NCBI GenBank assembly: GCA_030267565.1
Contig: BRXU01000018.1
Coordinates: 558,001-622,000, forward strand
Direction: 5' to 3'
From: Pleodorina starrii
Lineage: Eukaryota > Chlorophyta > Chlorophyceae > Chlamydomonadales > Volvocaceae
DNA length: 64,000 nucleotides
Part shown: positions 24,543 through 37,100 of the stretch, piece after piece
Numbering within the stretch: the stretch's first letter is position 1
Layout: the number at the start of each line of letters is the position of its first letter
Notes under the pieces: generated by a model
The model's database searches: none
Told to the model about the DNA's origin: nothing
Seen by the model: only the letters and a program-made list of their open reading frames with translations
Translations under genes and position numbers: made by a program

Positions 24543-25669
24543 AGGGCGGAAGAGAGAGAGAGTGTGTGGAAAGAAGGAAAGGCAAGAGGCAACGGGCTGA
24601 TGGGGTCGCTAGCGCGTTGACGGAGCAGGAGCGGAGCGAGACGGCGTGCCGGAGAGTGATGGAGGGAGTTGGCGGGCGGTGGGGTGGTGCGGTGGGGGTG
24701 CCTCCACCGGCTGGCATGTGCTGGTGCAGGGTGGGGTGTCGTGAGCTGGTGACTGGTGGGGTGATCGCGAATCCATTGGCGTGTGGCGTGACGCGACGTG
24801 ACGCGAGGATCCCTAAAACCGCGAACCCTAAAACCGCGAACCCTAAAATTTTCAGGGAGGAGCAGGGCGGAGCGGATGCAGCGGCAGCGACGGCGGCAGG
24901 ATGGCGGCTGTCACGCGATGTTGTGTTTTTTGCAAAGCGGTGTTTGGAAAGCTCGCGAGCAAACCTTCGCACAGTGAAAGTTGGCACTGTACAGGAGCGG
25001 TACAGGCAACGGAGGGGAGCGGGGAACTGCGCAACTTGCTGTGGCTGTGTATGTGGCTGCCTAGCGTAGTGTGTCCTGCGGGGCTCGCGTTGTTTTCGCA
25101 AATGTTTCACCATCCAACGCGATCCTTGTCCTGCAGCGCTACAATACTGACAAAGCGCAATACCGGTAAGTATTCTATGTCCACATTTACTTGTAGCCGC
25201 GGTCTGCCATCTTGAGCCCCTGTCCGGGTCCTCCGCAGTCGCGCCCTCCAGGGCCCAGGGCCCGCCTGTCACAGTTCCTGAACGGGCAATCGCGAACCCA
25301 CACTTCCGCCTTTCGCTTCCGCCCTTCCGCCTTCCGCCGATGCCGTCTTGTCAATCTTCGCGTCAGCCTTCGTCGAAGTGAGCCCGGCCCAGCAGCTCAC
25401 TTCAGAGTTCGAGCGTGGTCTTTGGGCGTCACGCATCCTCGGAAGTGCGTTTCCGGACGCCTCCAGGCGGATCGCCCTCCTCCACGGTCCACGCACGCCC
25501 GACAACGCCGCTTGCTGCGTGCGCCGCTCCACCCAGACCCCACCCTTCCCGCGCCCTTCACCAAATAAACCGCGCGGACAGTGGCCCTCACGGATGACCG
25601 GGGTGCGCCGGGGGCGTGCGACGGCGTGCGCCGGGGGCCTCGGGCCTGGGGCTGCTGGCGGCCGGCCCC
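24543..25669. other. Convergent intergenic region
   Basis: Lies between the 3' ends of the oxidoreductase gene (+) and the Gly-rich membrane protein gene (-). It contains a telomere-like repeat at 24811-24849. I found no TGTAA on either strand and no additional exon. Confidence 0.5.
24811..24849. repeat. CCCTAAAA units at 15-bp spacing
   Basis: CCCTAAAACCGCGAA occurs twice in tandem and is followed by a third CCCTAAAA, so the telomere-type octamer repeats on a 15-bp period. It sits about 270 bp after the oxidoreductase stop codon. Confidence 0.8.
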
Positions 25670-27117
25670 TCAGCCCAGCATCGAGAAGAAGCCCACGGAG
25701 CCCAGAATCATGATGAACACGGCCAGCGTGGGGTACTCCACCGGCCGCGCGCCCTCGTATCGCACGAAGGCCGGCCGCTGGGACTGCTGCTGCTGCTGCC
25801 CCGACTGCTGCCCCGACTGCGGCTGCTGCTGTTCTTTTTGGGGCGGCAGCAGCCCAGAGCTCAGCGCCTCCGCCTCCGCCGCTGCGCCGCTGGAAACGCA
25901 CCCTGCCGCCGCCTCCGCCGCCGGCGGCGCCTCCGCTGCGCTGATAACGGGCGACCCGCCAGCAGCGACAGCAGCAGCAGCTGGTGCAGCAGCAACACCA
26001 GGCACATCCACCTCAGTCTCCACCTCCTCCATCACCACCACTTCCTCCACCTCTTCCTCCTCCTCCATTCCCACCGCCGCCGCCGCGCCCTCAACCCCCT
26101 GCCCTCGCAACCGCGCCTCCTGCCCCTCCTGCCCCTCCTGCGCCTCCTGCTTCCCGCCACGGCCCTTGCCACCGCCTTTCCACACTTGCCGGGCTGCCCG
26201 GGTGGACGTATTGACTACCGTGTCAACCAACATATAGAGTACAACAGACCAGCAGAGGAACTGGACGAGCAGCAGCGCGCGGGGCAGCAGGCCCAGGGCC
26301 GCGCCGCGCCGCCGCCGGTCGCCGCCGCCGCCGCCGGAGGCGCCGGAGGCGCCGCCGCCTGCGGTGGGAGGCGAGGGGCGAGGAGGGTTTGGAAGGCTGT
26401 GAGCAAGGAAGGAGGGAGGGCAGAGGCAGGTGGCGGTGCGCGTGGATCGGGTTGTCGTCGGCGCAAAGAGGAGGGAAGGCAACAGGCGGACGGGAAGGGC
26501 GTGAGGGATCAGCCGCAGCTGCAGCCGCAGAGGTTGGCGCTTCGTGCGGTGTGGTGTTTGGGTTGGGCGGGCGCGACGTTGCGAAGACGGCGGATGAGGT
26601 ACGCACGTACAGGACGCGGCGGCGAGGGATGCGGCGTTGAAGGAGGGGATGGACGGGTAGGTGGCGGGCGCGTGCAGGTCCGTGATGGTGGCGGTGGTGG
26701 TGGTGGTGGTGGTGGTGGTAGTGGTAGTGGTAGTGGTGGTGGTAGTGGTGGGGAACGAAGGCCCCGAGCGCGGGGCGTGAGGCGGGGTCCCAAGTACACG
26801 TGGGCGCGTTCCAGGCCAGGGTGTGGGCGTACGGCACCGCTACGGCGCCACTCGGCGCTCCCCGCGCGCCTCGTGCGGGGCACCAGGCCCGCCGCTGTCG
26901 CAGCCGCACCTCTCCCGCCGCCGCCGCCGCCACCACCACCGCCGCCGCCACCACCACCGCCGCCGCCGCCGCCGCCGCGCCCACGTCCCCCGCCGCTTCC
27001 GGAGAACCAGCCGCCGCCGCTGCCGCCATCGTCATCGCGCAGTGGCCCGCCGAACGCCATGTCCAGTAAGCGGTTTCGCCCGTACTGCATGGTCCAAAGG
27101 CGGCCGTGCCGTACCAT
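25670..27117 (-). CDS. Unrecognised Gly-rich protein with two membrane helices
   Basis: Two minus-strand exons, 27117-26910 and 26358-25670, joined by GTGCGG..CAG in phase 1, give about 298 aa. A stop codon lies directly before the first ATG; a second ATG (MQYGRNRLLD) follows nine residues later. The N-terminus (LLDMAFGGPLRDDDGGSGGG) leads into a long poly-Gly run. After RRRR a hydrophobic helix (LLLVQFLCWSVVLYMLVDTV, about 98-117) is followed by a Lys/Gly/Glu-rich segment, an acidic EEEEEVEEVVV run, Ala-rich and Gln-rich linkers, and RYEGARPVEYPTL before a C-terminal helix (AVFIMILGSVGFFSMLG) that ends the protein. I do not recognise the family; the layout suggests a small organelle membrane protein with an internal disordered loop. 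The matched phase, the conserved-looking C-terminal helix and its uninterrupted frame support a real gene; low-complexity content limits certainty. Confidence 0.55.
26683..26750. repeat. (GGT)n/(AGT)n trinucleotide repeat
   Basis: GGTGGT and AGTGGT units repeat for about 65 bp within the intron of the Gly-rich membrane protein gene. It produces a His-rich minus-strand and Gly-rich plus-strand frame that are not coding. Confidence 0.8.
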
Positions 27118-28188
27118 TCACCACACCTCCGTTTGCGGCGAAACAGGGCACGGTGGCGGAAGCGGCGTGGGACCATGGCCGCTGGTCTCTTGGAGAGAGA
27201 AGGGACTTAAGGGTTTCGCTGCTTGGGGCAGCAGCCCAGTTAGGGTTAAAGGAGCGCTATAACGTACGGACCAAGGACTTCCTTAATTAGGCCGTTCGAG
27301 GGCCGGCTTCATCATTCCGGCCGCAGGGGCGTCAGGGCTCCTCTCAGTTCCCACAACCATGGACCACTGATCCTATTGGGACATCTGTGTCAGCTGTCAA
27401 GAGCTGTCAAGCGGTCAACTCTTAACCACCGCCGGGACGCCGGCCTCCACCACATCCCCAGAAGCCACAAACGAAGACGCCCCGCCCCCGTTCCCAGCTC
27501 CAGCGCTGCAGCGCTGCAGCGGCCTCATGCGCACCTGGCTGCCGACGGACGGAGGGGGGATGACGAGGGAGGGCTGCACCAGCGGAGACTCGTCCTTGCG
27601 TCTGCCGGGGCCGTCCGATGGCCCCCGCGCGGCACCGCTGGCGGAGGCGCAGCACGGGCGCAAAGGAGCTCCAACGCGGGCCGGTCGGGCCGCAGAAAGC
27701 GGAGTGTCAGGGCCTGGTTCGCCAGGCCGGAACGGCCGGTGTGCCCGGTGTAGCCTGTGTGTAGCCATCGGGAGCTATGAATGGGAGTCCTTCCCGCAGT
27801 CTTATAGTTTATAATGGATAGCCCGTTGGCTATGACAACGAACGTTCACTGTTTAAACTAAAATATTACCTGGTGTTGGAGCAGAGGTGGAGCCAAATGG
27901 CGAAGTGAGGCGGTTCCCGCTGTACAACGCCAACGCCCAGGCGTCTGGGTCAGATCGTCCGAAGGAAGCCTACTGACAACGTTATCAACGAAGCGATTTT
28001 GATGATCTCACGTATATGCAGTTGAGACCTTAACTTTAAACACCTTTTCTGGAGGCCTCCGACATCGTGTGCCCATCGCTGTTAAATTGCTTGCAAGAAC
28101 ATGTTAACGCCACCGATGGGGCCTCACAGGGTGAACCTACTAGACATATGGGCCACCTGACGCGTTGGGCGAGTGGAACAGGAAGTAA
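27118..28188. promoter_or_regulatory. Divergent intergenic region upstream of the giant gene
   Basis: Separates the minus-strand Gly-rich membrane protein gene from the plus-strand giant gene, so both promoters should be here. The 3' half (27780-28150) is noticeably less GC-rich. Open frames at 27376-27814 are Arg/Ala-rich with no domain. Confidence 0.45.
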
Positions 28189-31100
28189 ATGAGTGGCTCC
28201 TTGCCCACGCCACCGCCGCCGTTTGGGGCCGACTATCAACCTTCAGATCCTTTTCTCTCCTATAACGGCGCATATGGTCATGGATTCCCTCCCGGCCTGG
28301 TGGCCTTTCCTCCGAGGCCCGGTATGCTGCCGATGCCAGGGCCCGCGCCGCCCGCGCACGCGGCGCTGCTGCACAGCCGACTCGTTTCCTTGGCTCAGAA
28401 CGACATGCGGGCCCAGATGCGCCACATGCTGGACAGCCAGGCGCGGCTGGAGCTGGCGGCCCGTCTTACCACGCAGCAGCTGAGCCTGCCAAGCAGCTTC
28501 GCGGCAGCGATGCTGGCTGCGGTGGACCGCACGCCCTCGGGCTCCCTGATGCCCCCTGCCGGGCGCTCCGCGCAGGCGCATTTCAGCGGCGCAGACGCCC
28601 TGCCCATCCCGCGCCTGCCGCCCTTCCAGGCCTCCCTGTCGACCGCCCCAGCCCAGCTCGCCATCACCCACTCCCCTGCCGATGACGGTCCAGCAGGGAC
28701 GGTGCCGGCGGCCCTCGATCCTCCGCAATCGCGCCAGCAGCCGCGCAGCGGCCCCGCGGCAGGCGAAGTTATCCAGGGCGCAGGCGCGCAAGAACCTCAC
28801 GGACCGCCGCCGCCGCCACACATGCAAAACCCAAGCCCGCCCCAAACCCACTTCCAACAAGCTCCCAATACACAACAGGTTCAGCTACTGCCACAGGAGC
28901 AGCAGCAGCCCCGGATCCCGCCGCCGCTGCCGCCGCCGCCGCCGCCGGCCTGCGCCCTGGCGGCGCCGCTGGCGAGCCTCTCCCTGGAAGCGGAACAGCT
29001 GCGGCAGCGGGCGGCGGAGCGGCGGCAGCGGCGGGACCAGGTCGCCCAGCGGTTGGCGGCCGTTCGGGCAGAGACGGCCGTGGCGGAGCGAGCCGTGGCG
29101 GCGGCGGCGGCGGAGCGCGCCGCGGCGGCGGCGGCGGCACTGCGCGCCGCCGCCGAGGCCGCCGAGCGTGCTGCCGCCGCCGAACGCGCCGCCGCCGCCG
29201 AGCGAGCGGCGGCCGAGGCGGCGGAGCGGGCCGCCGCCGAGGAGCGGGCCGCCGCCGAGCAAGCTGCGGCCGCCGCCGCGGCCGCGCCGCAGGCGCAGCG
29301 GCGGCGGCCGACACCGCCGCCGCCGCAGCAGCAGCAGCCGCGGGTGCGGCCGGCGCAGCTGGCCAGGTTGGAGGCTCTGATGCTGAGGGCGTGTGGTCTG
29401 ATCCGGGAGCTGCTGACCGCGGCGGCGCCGTTGGGGCTGGTGGAGCGGCCCGACGTGGGGAAGCTGCTGAACGACCTGCGGGAGTTGGTGGACCTGCGGC
29501 CGGGGCAGCTCGCCGAGCTGAACGAGGAGGAACCGGCAGCGGCTGCGGAGGCGGCGGCAGCTGCGGCGGCGGCAGGACAGGGGGCCGGCGGCGGCGCCGC
29601 CGCCGCTGGCGATGGCGGTGTCGGCGACCCGAGGGGACCCGTAGCGGGCGGCGGCGACGGCAGCGGCGGCGGAGGCGGCGCCTGGGCCGAGGTCCAGCCG
29701 CTTCCGCCGCCGCAACCGCCGCCGCAGTCGCAGACTGAGCAGCAGCAGCAGCGGGACCCGGAGGGTGAGCGGCAGCTTGCCGGGCTTGTGGGGCGGCGGC
29801 AGGAGCCGCAGCAACAGCAGCAGCAGCAGCAGCTAGCCCAAGGCACGAGCACACAGCAGCAGCAGCAGCAGCAGCAGCAGCTCCAGGCTCCTGGAGCGGC
29901 TGAGCCCCAGCAGCGGCCGGGCGATAGCCCCAGCAGCAGCAGCAACTCGAAGGGCTGGCAGCCGGCGGAGGCGGCGCCGGCGCTAGCGCCAGCGGCCGTT
30001 GGCGTGGATCAGCAAGGCGCCTGGTCCGTCGGCGCAAGCGTAGACGGTGGAGGCGGCGCGGCCAGCGGGGCCGTGGGAGCCAGCGGCGGCGGCGATGGCG
30101 ATGGCGATGGCGGCGGCGACGACGCGGGTGTGGCGGACGTGGCGAGCCTTGCGGAAGTGTTTTTCGCGCCGGAGAACACGCGCAACGCGGCTTCGATCCT
30201 GGCGGCGGTGCTGAGGGCGCTGGACGGCGCGGGGGGCCGGGCGGCGCCCGCTGCCGGTGGCGACGGCGGCGCAGCCGCTGCCGCCTCCGCTGGTGCTGAT
30301 GCGGCTGTTGGCACAGCCCCCGCTGCCGCGGCAGACGTTGGTGCGGGCGCTGGTGCTGAGGCCACTTCGGCTGCAACGGTCGCCGCGGCGGTGGCGGCGG
30401 CGGTAGACACCGATGTGCGTGCAGCTTCTGGCGCCACAGCTGACCTTACCCCCGGTACCACAGACGGAGGTGAGGCTCGCGGCGGCGGTGGTGCGGCTGG
30501 CGACAATGCGGACGGCAGCGGCGCGGACGTCAGGCCCGGCGGCGGCAGCGACGAGGGCGACACCGACGTGCAGAGGACCGCACAGGAGCGTCGGCTTGCG
30601 CAGTGGCGGAACCTGCAGCAGCAAAAGACCCTCGGCCTGGACATGGCGCATCCGGGAGGAGCCGCCGCCGCCGCCGAGGTTGCCACAGACGCCGCATCGG
30701 CGCCTGCAGCGCCCCCAGGCTTTGAACAGCCGCAGGCCGCAACTCCGCACGCAGGGGCTTCAGCACCAGCGCCGGCGCCGGCCGCGACAACGGCGGCGGC
30801 GGCGCCAGCGCCGGTGCCAGTGCCGGCCGCGGCAACGGCGGCCTCGGCGGCGGCGCCAGCGCCGGTGCCAGCGCCGGCCGCGGCAACGGCGGCGGCGGCG
30901 CCAGCGCCGGTGCCAGCGCCGGCCGCGGCAACGGCGGCGGCGGCGGCGGCGGCGCCAGCGCCGGTGCCAGCGCCGGCCGCGGCAACGGCGGCGGCGGCGG
31001 CGCCAGCGCCGGTGCCAGCGCCGGCCGCGGCAACGGCAACGGCGGCGGCGCCAGCGCCGGTGCCAGCGCCGGCCGCGGCAACGGCGGCGGCGGCAGCGGG

Positions 31101-34100
31101 CCAGCAGCCAGCGCCCCAGGCCGCGCCAAGGTCTTCGCCTCAGCAGGCACGGCGCTGCAAGTGGGGTCCGCCGGCGAATGCGCCGCCGCCGCCGCCGCAG
31201 CAGCAGCAGCAGCAGCAGGAGTCGCCGCCGCATACGCAGCCCCAGCCCCAGCCCCAGCCCCAGCCCCAGCCCCAGCCCCAGCCCCAGCCCCAGCCCCAGC
31301 CCCAGCCCCAGCCCCAGCCCCAGCCCCAGCCCCAGCCCCAGCCCCAGCCCCAGCCCCAGCCCCAGCCCCAGCCCCAGCCCCAGCCCCAGCCCCGGCCCCG
31401 GCAGCAGGGGCTCCCCAGGGCGGTGGCTGGCGCTGGGGCGGCCGCCACGGGCGCCGTCGCGGCTGCGTCCGGCTCAACGGCGGCCTCCACAACGCACGTC
31501 TCGGCCGCCGCGGCGACCCCCGCGGCCGTCGAACCGACGGCTGCTGCTGCTGCTGCTGCTGCTGCCGGTGCCGGTGCTGCTGCCGGTGCTGCTGCTGCTG
31601 CCGGTGCCGGTGCTGCTGCCGGTGCTGCTGCTGCAGGTGCCGGTGCTGAAGGCGTCGCGTCTCTGCGTCCCGCCACCGCGCCTGCTCAGCAGCCGCCGCA
31701 GCAGCAGCCCCTGGCTCTGCAGCAGCCCGGCGCTGATCGGCCGATGGACAAGGACATGGATGCGGGTCCGTGTCCGGCAGGGAGTGCACCGGCGGGGCCG
31801 GCGAACCCACCCGATGTGCGCCACCCTGCAGACGGGGTACAACAGCCACCGCAGGAGCAGCCACCGCAGCAGCTACCGCAGCAGCCACCGCAGGCGCAGC
31901 CGCCGCAGGAGCCACCGGCGTCCTCGCAGCCACAGCGGCAGCAGCAGCAGCAGCAGCCGCTCCCTGAGGTGCAACGGCAGCTCCAGTCGCAGCAGCAGCC
32001 GCAAGAGCGCGCGGGCACACCTGCGGCCGCAGCTGACGGCTCACCTCCGGGCGCAGCAGCTGCGCAGCCGGCGGCCCAAACGGCGCCTCCGGGCGGCGGC
32101 GAGCCGCAACGGCCGCAGGCGGAGCCGCAGGCGGAGCCGCAGGCGGAGCCGCAGGCGGAGCCGCAGGCGGAGCCGCAGGCGGAGCCGCAGGCGGAGCCGC
32201 GACCGCGTGCCTCGCAGCCGCCGGGCGCGGAGTCCGGTGGGCGAAGCCGCAGCGGGGGAGGCAGCCAACCGGCGGGAAGCGCAGGCGGTGCCGACGGACG
32301 GGCGACGGCGACAGCGACGCAGCGCAGCCGGAGCCGCAGCCGTAGCCGCACAGGAAGCCGTGCCCGCACTCGCAGCAGCCGCAGCCGCAGTAGCAGCAGC
32401 AGCACAAGTCGCTCGAGCAGCAGCCGCGGCACCAGCAGCACGAGCCGTAGCCGTAGCCGCAGCCCCGCTCGACGGGCGGCTGCGGCCGCGGCGGGGCGGG
32501 ATCGCGAACGCGGGGGAAGCGGCACACCTGCCCGCGGGGCTGGTGCGCAGGGCCGCGAAGCGGCCCCGCGCGAATGGGACTTGCGAGAGCGCGAGCGAGA
32601 GCGCGAGCGGGAGCGGGAGCGCGAGCGGGAGCGGGAGCGGCAGCGGGAATGGGATCGGCGGCGAGAACGAGAGCGGGAGTGGGAACGAGAGCGCGAGCGT
32701 GAGCGGGAGCGCGAGCGGGCCCGAGAGCGGGAGCGCGAGCGTGAGCGTGAGCGGGAGAGGCTGCGGGAGCGGGAGCGGGAGCGGGCCCTGGGCCGGCCTG
32801 CGGATCGCGACCGGGAACGAGACCGTGACCGCGGCCGGGAGCTGGAGCGGGAACGAGACCGTGACCGCGGCCGGGAGCTGGAGCGGGAACGAGACCGTGA
32901 CCGCGGCCGGGAGCTGGAGCGGGAACGAGACCGTGACCGCGGCCGGGAGCTGGAGCGGGAACGAGACCGTGACCGCGGCCGGGAGCTGGACCGCGACCGG
33001 GAACGAGACCGCGACCGCGGCCGGGAGCTGGAGCGGGAACGGGAATGGGAGCGTTACCGGGAGCGGGAACGAGGTGGTGACCCACGGGACGGGGCCCGCA
33101 AGGGAAGCGGCGATTTGAGTCGCGCGCTTGACAGGGCGGGCAGCGGCGGCGGCGGCGGTGGGCGCGGCGGCGGGGACAGCGGTCGGCCCAGACAGCCGGT
33201 GTCGCGCGTATCTGAGCCGGGAGCGACTCGGGGGGAGCAGGACCGCGGGGCGCAGCAGCAGCAGCCCGGACGTGGGGACGAGGACGCTGGCAAGAGGGAT
33301 GCCGCCAACAAGGAGGCGGGCGGCAAGGCCGGCGGGGCGGCGGCGGAGGCGGCGGAGGCGGCAGGCGCCGCTGCCGCGGGCCGCACGAGCGCGGACCAGC
33401 GGTCGCCGGCGGCGGCGGCAGGTGAAGGCAAAGGCGAAGGCAAAGGCGAAGGCAAAGACGAAGGCAGGCGAAAGCAGGCGAAGGCAAAGACGGCAGCGGA
33501 GGCGGAGGTCAGTGAGCTGGAGTCTGGGGAGGTGGAGGCGGAGTCCCGGTCCCAGTCGGACATGGAGGTGTCGTTGTCGGAGCCGGCGGTGGTGTCCGAG
33601 GCGCCGCCGCCGGCGCCGCCGGCCGAGGCGGAGGGAACCGGGGCGGTGACGGCGGCGGCAGCGCCGACGGGCCGGCAGGCGGCCGCCGCCGGCGGCGGCG
33701 GTGGTGCTGGTGCTGGTGCCGCGGAGGCGGCGCCGCCAGCGGCGGTCCCTCCACCGCTGTCGGCGCACCCGCCGCCGCCGCCGCCGCGTCCGCCGACACC
33801 GTCAGGAGGTCAAGCGGCGAGGGAGAAGCAGCAGCAGCAGACGGAGCAGCGGCAGCAAGGGAAGCAGGAGCAGCAACGAAAGCAGGAGCAGCAACGAAGC
33901 GACGATGACCGATCGCCGCCGCCGCCGCCTCCTCCACCGCTGCCGCCACCGTTACAGCAGCAGCAGCAGCAACATCGAGATGGTGGGGCTCGGGCAGGGG
34001 CAAGCCAGCCGGCGGCAGCACCAGCCCAGCCGCCAACGGCCGGGGCGGAGGCGACACGGCGGCCTGCGGGGACATCCGCCCTCAGGGCCGGTTCCGGAGC

Positions 34101-37100
34101 GGTCCCCGGCGCTAGCCCTCCGCGATCACTGGCCGGCTGCAGTGCCGCCGGGCCCGCGTCGCGCCCGCCGCCGCCATCGCTTCCGCCGCTGCCGCAGCTG
34201 CTAAAGCCGGCGCGGCCGGCGCCACCGATTCAGATCGTACCCCTGAATCCGTACCTTGAGCCGCACTTTCTGCTCAGCGGCGCACCGAACCCGCCGCGCC
34301 TGCCGTTACAGCACCCGCCGCCGCCGGAGCAACAACCTCCATTGCCGCCGCCGCAGCCGCAGCCGCAGCAGGCGATGCACCCGCCTTCCGGTCCGTGGGG
34401 GCCCGAACCCGCGCGGCCCGAGAGGCCGCCGCCGCCGCCCCAGGAGCCGTACCCGCCGCAAGACCGCCCTTCGAACCAGGCGCCGCCGCCGCCGCCGCCT
34501 CAGCAGCAGCAGCAGCGTCAGCAGCAAGGGCCGCCGCCGAGGTACGAGCCGGGGCCGCCGTGTGAGCCGCCGCACGGACGCGGACTGCCACACTTTGAGC
34601 AGAGGTTGCCGTACAGTGCACCGCCGCCGCCGAATGGACAGGGGCCGCCGCCGCCGCTGCCGCCGGGGCCTTCACACGGGCAGGGACCGCCGCCGCAGCA
34701 TGGGCCACCGGCGGCGCCGCCGTACGGCCCAGGCCCGCAGCCGCAGCTGCACTTCCCGCTGGGCGCACAGGGACCGCCGCAGCACATGCTGCCGCCGCCG
34801 CCGCCGCTCCCACAATTCCACGAGCAGCAGCAGCAAGGGATGATGGGACCGCCGCCGCACTTGCTCCACCCCGACCTCCCGCCGCGGCCAATGCACCGCC
34901 CTCCTTCGCCGCACCGGGGTCCACCTCCACCCCAGCAGCAGCAGCAGCAGCACCACCACCACCACCACCACCACCAGCAGCCGCCACAGCAGCAGCTGGG
35001 CAGCCCCCCGCTCGGACCGCCGCCCATGCCCATGGGACTGCCGCAACCCCACCCCCACTACCACCTTCCCCCGCACATGCAGCCGCCGCCCTTCCACCAC
35101 CAATCACAGCCGCCACAGCCACAGCCGCACCATCCCGGCCCACATTCCGGCCCCCAACAACAACAGCAGCAGCAACAGCAGCCACAGCAACACCAGCATC
35201 CCGGCCCGCCTGGCTTCGATCGCAACGACGGTCCGGTCCAGCACCCGCCTCCCTTCCACCAGCCGCAGTACCGCCACGGGCCGTCGGAGGGACCGCCCAT
35301 GGGCCCCGAGTCACACCTGTGGGCGGGTCAGTCCGGGCGCGGCCCGCCGGAGCCGCCCTGGGTGGGTGGCCATGGCCAGCCGGGCGGCCCTCCGCCGCCG
35401 CCGCCGCAGCAGGCCTTCCCCCCGGGCTACCCTCACCCCCACCCTCACCCTCAACCCCACCTTCAGCCGCCCGCACCGCGGCCGATGGTGAGGGAACCTC
35501 CGCCGCCGCCAGGCATGGCCCCCTCGCCCCTCCGCCCCCGACCACTGCACCCAAACGGTAGCCCGGGCCAGCAGCAGCCGCAGCCGCTGGCCCGGGAACC
35601 GCAACAACAGCAGCAACAACAGCAACAGGAGCAGCCGCAGCAGCAGCAGCAGCAGCAGCCGGGCGAGGCACAGCGCCCACCGAGGCGGCTGGACCGGGAT
35701 GGGGAGCTACGCGGCAGCCATCGGGAGCAGGGGCAGAGCCAGGCTCATGGCAAGGGCCAAGGCCAAGCGCAGGGCCCCAACCAGGGCCCCAACCAGGGCC
35801 CCAACCAGGGCCCCAACCAGGGCCCCAACCAGGCCCAAAGTGAGGGGGGTCAAGACCAGCGGGACAGTGGCCTCCGAAGCACACCCGCCGCACTGCAGGC
35901 GAGAGAGGATCGGAAGCGCGAGCGCGAGCGGGATCCGGACGCCGAGCGTGGGAGGCAGGGCCTGGGCCTGACCCAGCGGGAGCGGCAGCGGGAGAGGGGG
36001 CGGGAGCACGACGAGGGGAGGCAGGAGGAGCGGCAGCAGCACCTCCACCAGCCACAGGCGCAGCGCCGCCGGACGGCTTCCCCGCCGAAGGGCCAGTCCT
36101 CGCAGACCGGGGCAGGGTTGCTTCAGGCGCAGGGGCAAGCGCAGCAGCGTCTGGCGGAGCCTGGGACCGCCAGGGCGGCTGGGCAGGACGGCAACGTCAG
36201 CCGCAGCGACAGCTGCCGCAACGGGCAGGGCGGGAGGTCGTGCGAGGTGTCGGAGTGGGAGCTTGAGGTGCAGGGCTCCGACGGCCAGGCCTCAGTGCAG
36301 ACCCGAGGGCGAGGGCCGCCCCCCTGCCAGCCGGCCCCCTCCCAGGGTTCCGTCTATGTTACCCCCCAGGCACCGGCACCCGCTGAGCCGCAGCTCGGGG
36401 TGCGACCAGGCCAGCCGACCCAGCTGACCGGCGGACAGCCAGCCTCGGACCAACCTACCTCAGCGCAGAGACCACCAGCTGCCGCTCCACCTCCAACTCC
36501 ATCTCCAGCCCCAACTCCAGGCGTCACAGCCCCGCCTGCGCAAGCAGCACCACCAGCAGTAGCAGCAACAACAACACCAGCAGCAGCAGCGACAGGAGAA
36601 GCGCCATTATCAGCACCGGCAGTGGCTGCAGCGGCCGCGGCAGCGGCAGCGGCCGCCGCAGCAGCAACAGCGGCAGCGAGCGGGGACGGTCTCGCCTTGC
36701 GCGCTCCTGCCCATGATGCTGCGGTGAGGGTGGTAGCGGCAGCGGTGGGGGTCAAGATGGAAGCCGCGTTGGCGAGCCCAGGAACCTCGGGGGCTGCGGC
36801 GCCCGTGGCTGGGGCTGCGGCGCCCCAGATGGCGGCTTTGCAGCTGGGGAATCCTGGCCACCGGCGGCCAGGATCGCCGCCGCCGCAGCCGCAGCAGCAG
36901 CAGCTGGTGCAGCTGCCAGGGCAGCAGCAACTGCCCGAGAAACACGCACCAGGACCAACCGAGGCGGCGGCGGCGGCGCCACCGGCCGCGGTGAGCCCCC
37001 TGATGGGGCCTCATGCGGCGGCGGCCGGGGCCGCGGCCCCTGGGCCGCCGGGCGATGGGGGCTCCGCTGCAGGGAGGGGCTGCGAGCTGCGTCCGTCGCA

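Noticed and set aside
30413..33118. 901-residue + strand frame inside the giant gene
   Set aside because: Alternative reading of the same repeats (Ser/Arg and Pro-Ser runs); it ends within the exon and conserves none of the recognisable modules.
30530..33487. 985-residue open frame on the minus strand opposite the giant gene
   Set aside because: It mirrors the plus-strand codon repeats (Ala/Pro/Arg runs from GCC/GGC-type trinucleotides). It has no domain, no plausible start context and no splice-supported extension, whereas the plus frame has a stop directly before its ATG and a phase-matched intron.
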